DNA from: JBFIHZ01 sp041601535
Lineage (GTDB): Bacteria > Pseudomonadota > Gammaproteobacteria > Xanthomonadales > SZUA-36
Assembly (NCBI GenBank): GCA_041601535.1
Contig: JBFIHZ010000135.1
Location: forward strand, 1-9,600
Direction of reading: 5' to 3'
DNA length: 9,600 nucleotides
Positions 7,017 to 9,600 of the stretch are shown piece after piece (the first letter of the stretch is position 1; every line of letters starts with the position of its first letter). Made by a program: the position numbers and the translations under genes. Below the pieces are notes generated by a model, which ran no database searches, was not told where the DNA came from, and worked only from the letters and a program-made list of their open reading frames with translations.

Positions 7017-7786
7017 CTGCCGCCATCAACTGGGTGGGTTACAAGACCATCGTGCGCAAGGAAGTCACCCGCATCCTGCGCATCTGGGGCCAGACCATCG
7101 TGCCCCCGGCCATAACCATGTCACTGTACTTCATAATTTTCGGTGAACTGATCGGCAGCCGCATTGGCCAGGTGGGCGGCTACAGTTATATGGAGTTCAT
7201 TGTGCCGGGGCTGGTCATCATGTCAGTCATTACCAACTCGTATGGCAACATGGTGTCGTCCTTTTTTGGTGCCAAGTTTGGCAAGCATATCGAAGAATTG
7301 CTGATCTCACCCTTGCCCAACTGGGTGATACTGGCCGGTTATGTCAGCGGCGCGCTGATGCGTGGTTTCATGGTGGGCGCCGTGGTGCTGCTGGTGTCGC
7401 TGATTTTTACCCACCTGCAGGTAACCAACGTGCTGGTGATGATCTCGGTAGTGATTCTCACCGCAATCGTGTTTGCGCTGGCGGGCATGGTGAACGCCAT
7501 CTTCGCGCAGAAATTTGACGACATAGCTATTATCCCGACCTTCGTGCTGGCGCCGCTGACCTACCTGGGTGGCGTGTTCTATTCCATCAACATGCTGCCG
7601 GAATTCTGGCAGAAAGTTTCGGTGTTCAACCCCATCTTATACATGGTTAATGGCTTCCGGTACGGTATCCTCGGGGTGTCGGATGTCAGCCTGGTGCAAA
7701 CCTATTCCGTGATTCTGGTGGCCGGCGCATTGTTGTTCGCCTGGTGCCTGTGGCTGTTGGGCCGGGGTACCGGCTTGCGCAGCTGA
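7013..7786 (+). CDS. yadH: ABC-2 type exporter permease, YadH ortholog
   Basis: This 257-residue inner-membrane permease pairs with YadG and matches E. coli YadH closely in length and wording (for example IWGQTIVPPAITM, then LYFIIFG, and the end RGTGLRS). It is a compact ABC-2 core with about six spans: roughly 28-47, 61-80, 107-133, 140-164, 172-191 and 229-250. The conserved cytoplasmic stretch FFGAKFGKHIEELLISPLP (84-102) follows span two. TFVLAPLTYLGGVFYS (176-191) and the NPILYMVNGFRYG segment (206-218) are typical ABC-2 C-terminal signatures. The ATG overlaps the yadG stop by four bases and has a good ribosome site. The dimeric permease with two YadG subunits would form the exporter; the substrate is not known. 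Confidence 0.95.
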   Translation: MTAAINWVGYKTIVRKEVTRILRIWGQTIVPPAITMSLYFIIFGELIGSRIGQVGGYSYMEFIVPGLVIMSVITNSYGNMVSSFFGAKFGKHIEELLISPLPNWVILAGYVSGALMRGFMVGAVVLLVSLIFTHLQVTNVLVMISVVILTAIVFALAGMVNAIFAQKFDDIAIIPTFVLAPLTYLGGVFYSINMLPEFWQKVSVFNPILYMVNGFRYGILGVSDVSLVQTYSVILVAGALLFAWCLWLLGRGTGLRS

Positions 7787-7918
7787 AATACACCACAGCA
7801 TCAATTTTTCATACGGTGGCGGCCCAATTAGGGTAAAGTTCTAACATTCCGATAGGCCGGTGCCTGTAGTAAAGTGCCGGATCTTTCAATCTAAATCGAA
7901 CCAAGCAGGATAATCAGT
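7787..7918 (+). other. Leader/promoter region of the desaturase gene
   Basis: This is a 132-bp gap between two + strand genes. It is more AT-rich than its surroundings near 7787-7845. The 7-bp sequence GTAAAGT occurs twice (7833-7839 and 7869-7875), 36 bp apart. A possible RNA stem pairs CCGGTGC (7857-7863) with GTGCCGG (7874-7880) through two G-U pairs. I could not find a -35/-10 pair with good matches; TAACAT (7842-7847) and TAAAGT (7870-7875) are only -10-like. No T-tract terminator for yadGH is visible, so read-through into the desaturase is possible. Confidence 0.35.
7907..7910 (+). promoter_or_regulatory. Ribosome binding site of the desaturase gene
   Basis: AGGA lies eight bases before the ATG at 7919-7921 (AGCAGGATAATCAGT context) and supports that start. 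Confidence 0.65.
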
Positions 7919-9073
7919 ATGACAGACCCCGTTTCCACACCCGTCCAGGATGCCAATCCACCGATCAACTGGGCGGTAACCAGTGTATTCACCCTGACCT
8001 TTATCGCCGCGATTACCGTGGTGCCGTGGTATGGCATCGTGCACGGCTACAGCACCGCGGCCTGGCTGGTCTTCGGGTTTTTCGTGCTGTTCAATGGCAT
8101 TGGCATTGGCAGCGGCTATCACCGCTTGTGGTCGCACCGCGCTTATGAAGCGCACCCCATTCTGAAGTGGTTTTTGGCCATCATGGGTGGAATGTCCCTG
8201 CAGAACAGTATCCTGATCTGGTGTGCCCGCCACCGCATTCACCATCGGGAAGTGGACAATAACGACAAGGATCCGTATTCCATTGGACGCGGGTTCTGGT
8301 TTGCGCATATCGGCTGGATGTTGCGCGATTATCCCAGCGGCGAAGTGGATTTCAGCCTGGTGCCTGACCTGCAAAAAGACCCGGTATGCGCCTGGCAGCA
8401 CCGCAACTACTGGTCGCTGGTGTGGGCCACCAACCTGGCCCTGCCGCTTTTACTCGGCTGGATGGTAGGCGATGTCTGGGGTGTGTTCCTGCTGGCCGGC
8501 GTACTGCGCCTGGTGTGGAGCCATCACGTCACCTTCTTTATCAACTCGCTGGCTCACATGTGGGGCAAGCAGCCCTACACCGATGAAAATTCAGCGCGTG
8601 ACAACCATTTCCTCGCCCTGATTACCTATGGCGAGGGTTATCATAATTACCACCACCTGTTCCAGACCGATTACCGCAACGGCATCCGCTGGTGGCACCT
8701 GGACATCAATAAGTGGTTTATTTCCCTGTGTGCGATGCTGGGTCTGGCGAAGAACCGCAAGCGCGTGCCGCAGTTCAAGGTTTTGCGCGCCCGCCTGAAC
8801 ATGGAGTTCAAGAACGCCCGCAAAAAACTGGAAAACAGCAGCGATGCCAGCACCTGGATAGAGCAGCTGGAGCAGGAATACGCCCAGTTCGCCGAAACCG
8901 TCAAGCAGTGGCAGCAGCTGCAGATGGAACGGGTGCAGTCCGGCAAGCAGAAACTGACCGAGCGGATTGAACATGAAACCGCTTCGCTGACCGCCCGCTA
9001 CCACGAGCTGGAAAAGAGCCTGAAAATGCAGCACAAACGCGTGGCCATGCTGGCTTCACAGGTGCACCTGTAG
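7919..9073 (+). CDS. Acyl-CoA / fatty acid desaturase (delta-9 type) with C-terminal coiled coil
   Basis: This 384-residue di-iron membrane desaturase introduces a double bond into a saturated acyl chain, adjusting membrane fluidity; delta-9 specificity is inferred from the family. The three histidine boxes are intact: HRLWSH (68-73), HRIHH (105-109) and HNYHH (242-246). Membrane spans are visible near 19-38, 46-65, 168-182 and 184-203. The catalytic part ends around residue 285, close to the usual size of bacterial enzymes of this type. It is followed by about 95 highly charged residues rich in E, K, Q and L (about 288-380), which look like a long coiled coil. I see no cytochrome b5 or ferredoxin domain, so electrons must come from a separate partner. 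The gene is monocistronic-looking: ribosome site AGGA upstream, strong terminator 18 bp after the TAG. Regulation is not evident from the leader. Confidence 0.94.
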   Translation: MTDPVSTPVQDANPPINWAVTSVFTLTFIAAITVVPWYGIVHGYSTAAWLVFGFFVLFNGIGIGSGYHRLWSHRAYEAHPILKWFLAIMGGMSLQNSILIWCARHRIHHREVDNNDKDPYSIGRGFWFAHIGWMLRDYPSGEVDFSLVPDLQKDPVCAWQHRNYWSLVWATNLALPLLLGWMVGDVWGVFLLAGVLRLVWSHHVTFFINSLAHMWGKQPYTDENSARDNHFLALITYGEGYHNYHHLFQTDYRNGIRWWHLDINKWFISLCAMLGLAKNRKRVPQFKVLRARLNMEFKNARKKLENSSDASTWIEQLEQEYAQFAETVKQWQQLQMERVQSGKQKLTERIEHETASLTARYHELEKSLKMQHKRVAMLASQVHL

Positions 9074-9090
9074 GCTTTGGCAGATCACGG

Positions 9091-9120
9091 AAAAAAGGAG
9101 CCGGGCGGCTCCTTTTTTTT
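9091..9120. terminator. Bidirectional intrinsic terminator
   Basis: A GC stem GGAGCC (9097-9102) pairs with GGCTCC (9107-9112) around a GGGC loop. It is flanked by six A on the left and eight T on the right, so the full stem can reach 12 bp. On the + strand it ends the desaturase transcript 18 bp after the stop codon. On the - strand the A-run becomes a T-tract, so it can also stop transcription arriving from the methyltransferase gene. Confidence 0.92.
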
Positions 9121-9306
9121 GCCTGGTGGTTTTACCGTTGCCGGGTCCGGGAGATTAACCCCGGAAGAGGCCGCATGGGGCATACCGCCTGGCCAATACA
9201 GGTTCTGTCGTCTGGACAGCGGCTTGTTGGCCGCTGAGGCAGCGGCCGGACGCCTGGCCGCCAGGCTGGGATCAGGGGCTGTCACCGCAGCCGGGCGATG
9301 CAGCGC
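9121..9306 (-). other. Hairpin-rich noncoding stretch, probable 3' UTR of the methyltransferase gene
   Basis: No convincing gene is present in these 186 bp. Since + transcription should stop at 9112-9120, the RNA most likely to cover it is the minus-strand methyltransferase message running to the bidirectional terminator. It has a series of perfect inverted repeats: TCCGGG/CCCGGA (9146-9151 and 9160-9165); CAGCGGC/GCCGCTG (9217-9223 and 9230-9236); GGCCGCTG/CAGCGGCC with a 3-base loop (9229-9236 and 9240-9247); GCCTGG/CCAGGC with a 3-base loop (9252-9257 and 9261-9266); GGCTG/CAGCC (9277-9281 and 9288-9292). The second and third share one arm and cannot form together. It could be a structured UTR, a 3'-derived small RNA, or a repetitive palindromic element; I cannot decide which. 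Confidence 0.4.
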
Positions 9307-9600
9307 TTACAGCCAGCGCCTGACCCGCTGGCAGTATTGCCGGTAGGCCTCGCCATAGATTTCTTCCAGGAAGGCTTCTTCGCGCACGATAAACTTTTTC
9401 TGGATTACCCACACAAACAGCGGCACAGGAATCCAGGCGCTTAGCGAGCCCAGTGCCACGGCCGCGCCTGCCAGCGCCAGCGCCATGCCCAGGTACATCG
9501 GGTTGCGCGTGAAACGGTACAGCCCGCCGGTAAGCAACTGGGTGGATTCACTGAACGGAATGATGCCGGTTCTGGCGCGGCCAAAAGCCGCTGCCGCGAT
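9307..9600 (-). CDS. Isoprenylcysteine carboxyl methyltransferase-like membrane protein, 5' end outside the window
   Basis: The frame is open from the right edge (first codon 9598-9600) to a TAA at 9307-9309, giving the last 97 residues. The TTG at 9535-9537 is an internal leucine, not a start, because family-like sequence (FGRARTGIIPFSES, then TQLLTGGLYRF) precedes it. The RNPMYLGM motif and the closing REEAFLEEIYGEAYRQYCQRVRRW segment mark the C-terminal half of the ICMT/phospholipid-methyltransferase-like membrane family. There, the Arg-Asn-Pro stretch and the following Glu/Tyr-rich tail help form the S-adenosylmethionine site. Between them lies a hydrophobic hairpin (LGMALALAGAAVALGSL through VPLFVWVI). 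Bacterial members are of unknown substrate; no prenylated protein is expected, so a small hydrophobic or lipid acceptor is an inference. Its transcript would run toward the desaturase gene and the bidirectional terminator. Confidence 0.85.
   Translation of the reverse strand: MAAAAFGRARTGIIPFSESTQLLTGGLYRFTRNPMYLGMALALAGAAVALGSLSAWIPVPLFVWVIQKKFIVREEAFLEEIYGEAYRQYCQRVRRWL

Noticed and set aside
9077..9346. Open + strand frame of 89 codons after the desaturase
   Set aside because: It would read through the intrinsic terminator and into the methyltransferase 3' end, and shows no protein-like features.
9535..9537. TTG as the start of the methyltransferase-like gene
   Set aside because: Conserved-looking residues lie upstream in the same frame up to the window edge, so the gene is cut by the window rather than short.
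1..9600. Mobile elements, CRISPR arrays, tRNA/rRNA genes, toxin-antitoxin or defence modules
   Set aside because: No transposase, integrase, spaced direct-repeat array, RNA gene signature or known defence domain was seen on either strand.

Overview
The window is a gene-dense, GC-rich (roughly 60% by eye) bacterial chromosome segment with no mobile elements, tRNA/rRNA or CRISPR. The closest likenesses I recognise are proteobacterial. In particular, the ATPase/permease pair at 6075-7786 closely resembles E. coli YadG/YadH. Together with a histidine-box acyl desaturase and an ICMT-type methyltransferase, this suggests a gammaproteobacterium, possibly marine or environmental. Genus cannot be decided from the sequence alone.

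Layout, left to right. (1) 1-1505, + strand: a metal-dependent amidohydrolase whose 5' end lies outside the window. (2) 1566-2099, - strand: a probably exported Bcp-type peroxiredoxin, convergent with the amidohydrolase. (3) 2100-2366: a GC-rich gap with several inverted repeats and no convincing gene. (4) 2367-5856, - strand: a tightly coupled three-gene operon, transcribed as secreted S33-type alpha/beta hydrolase (peptidase-like), NatA-type ABC ATPase, then NatB-type ABC-2 permease. Both gene junctions are 4-bp ATGA overlaps. (5) 5857-6074: a divergent promoter region. It holds a good sigma70-like promoter for the hydrolase operon, whose -35 box lies inside a near-perfect 20-bp palindrome (candidate operator). 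(6) 6075-7786, + strand: yadG-yadH, a second ABC-2 exporter, again with an ATGA overlap. (7) 7919-9073, + strand: an acyl-CoA desaturase with all three histidine boxes and a roughly 95-residue C-terminal predicted coiled coil. (8) 9091-9120: a strong bidirectional intrinsic terminator. (9) 9121-9306: a hairpin-rich noncoding stretch. (10) 9307-9600, - strand: the C-terminal part of an isoprenylcysteine-methyltransferase-like membrane protein that continues past the right edge.

Most of the window concerns the cell envelope: two ABC-2 exporters placed head to head, a secreted hydrolase, an exported thiol peroxidase, a membrane lipid desaturase and a membrane methyltransferase. I see no overtly new defence or mobile system. 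The points most worth checking are the peptidase-exporter operon with its palindromic operator candidate, the coiled-coil tail on the desaturase, and the structured noncoding stretch at 9121-9306.
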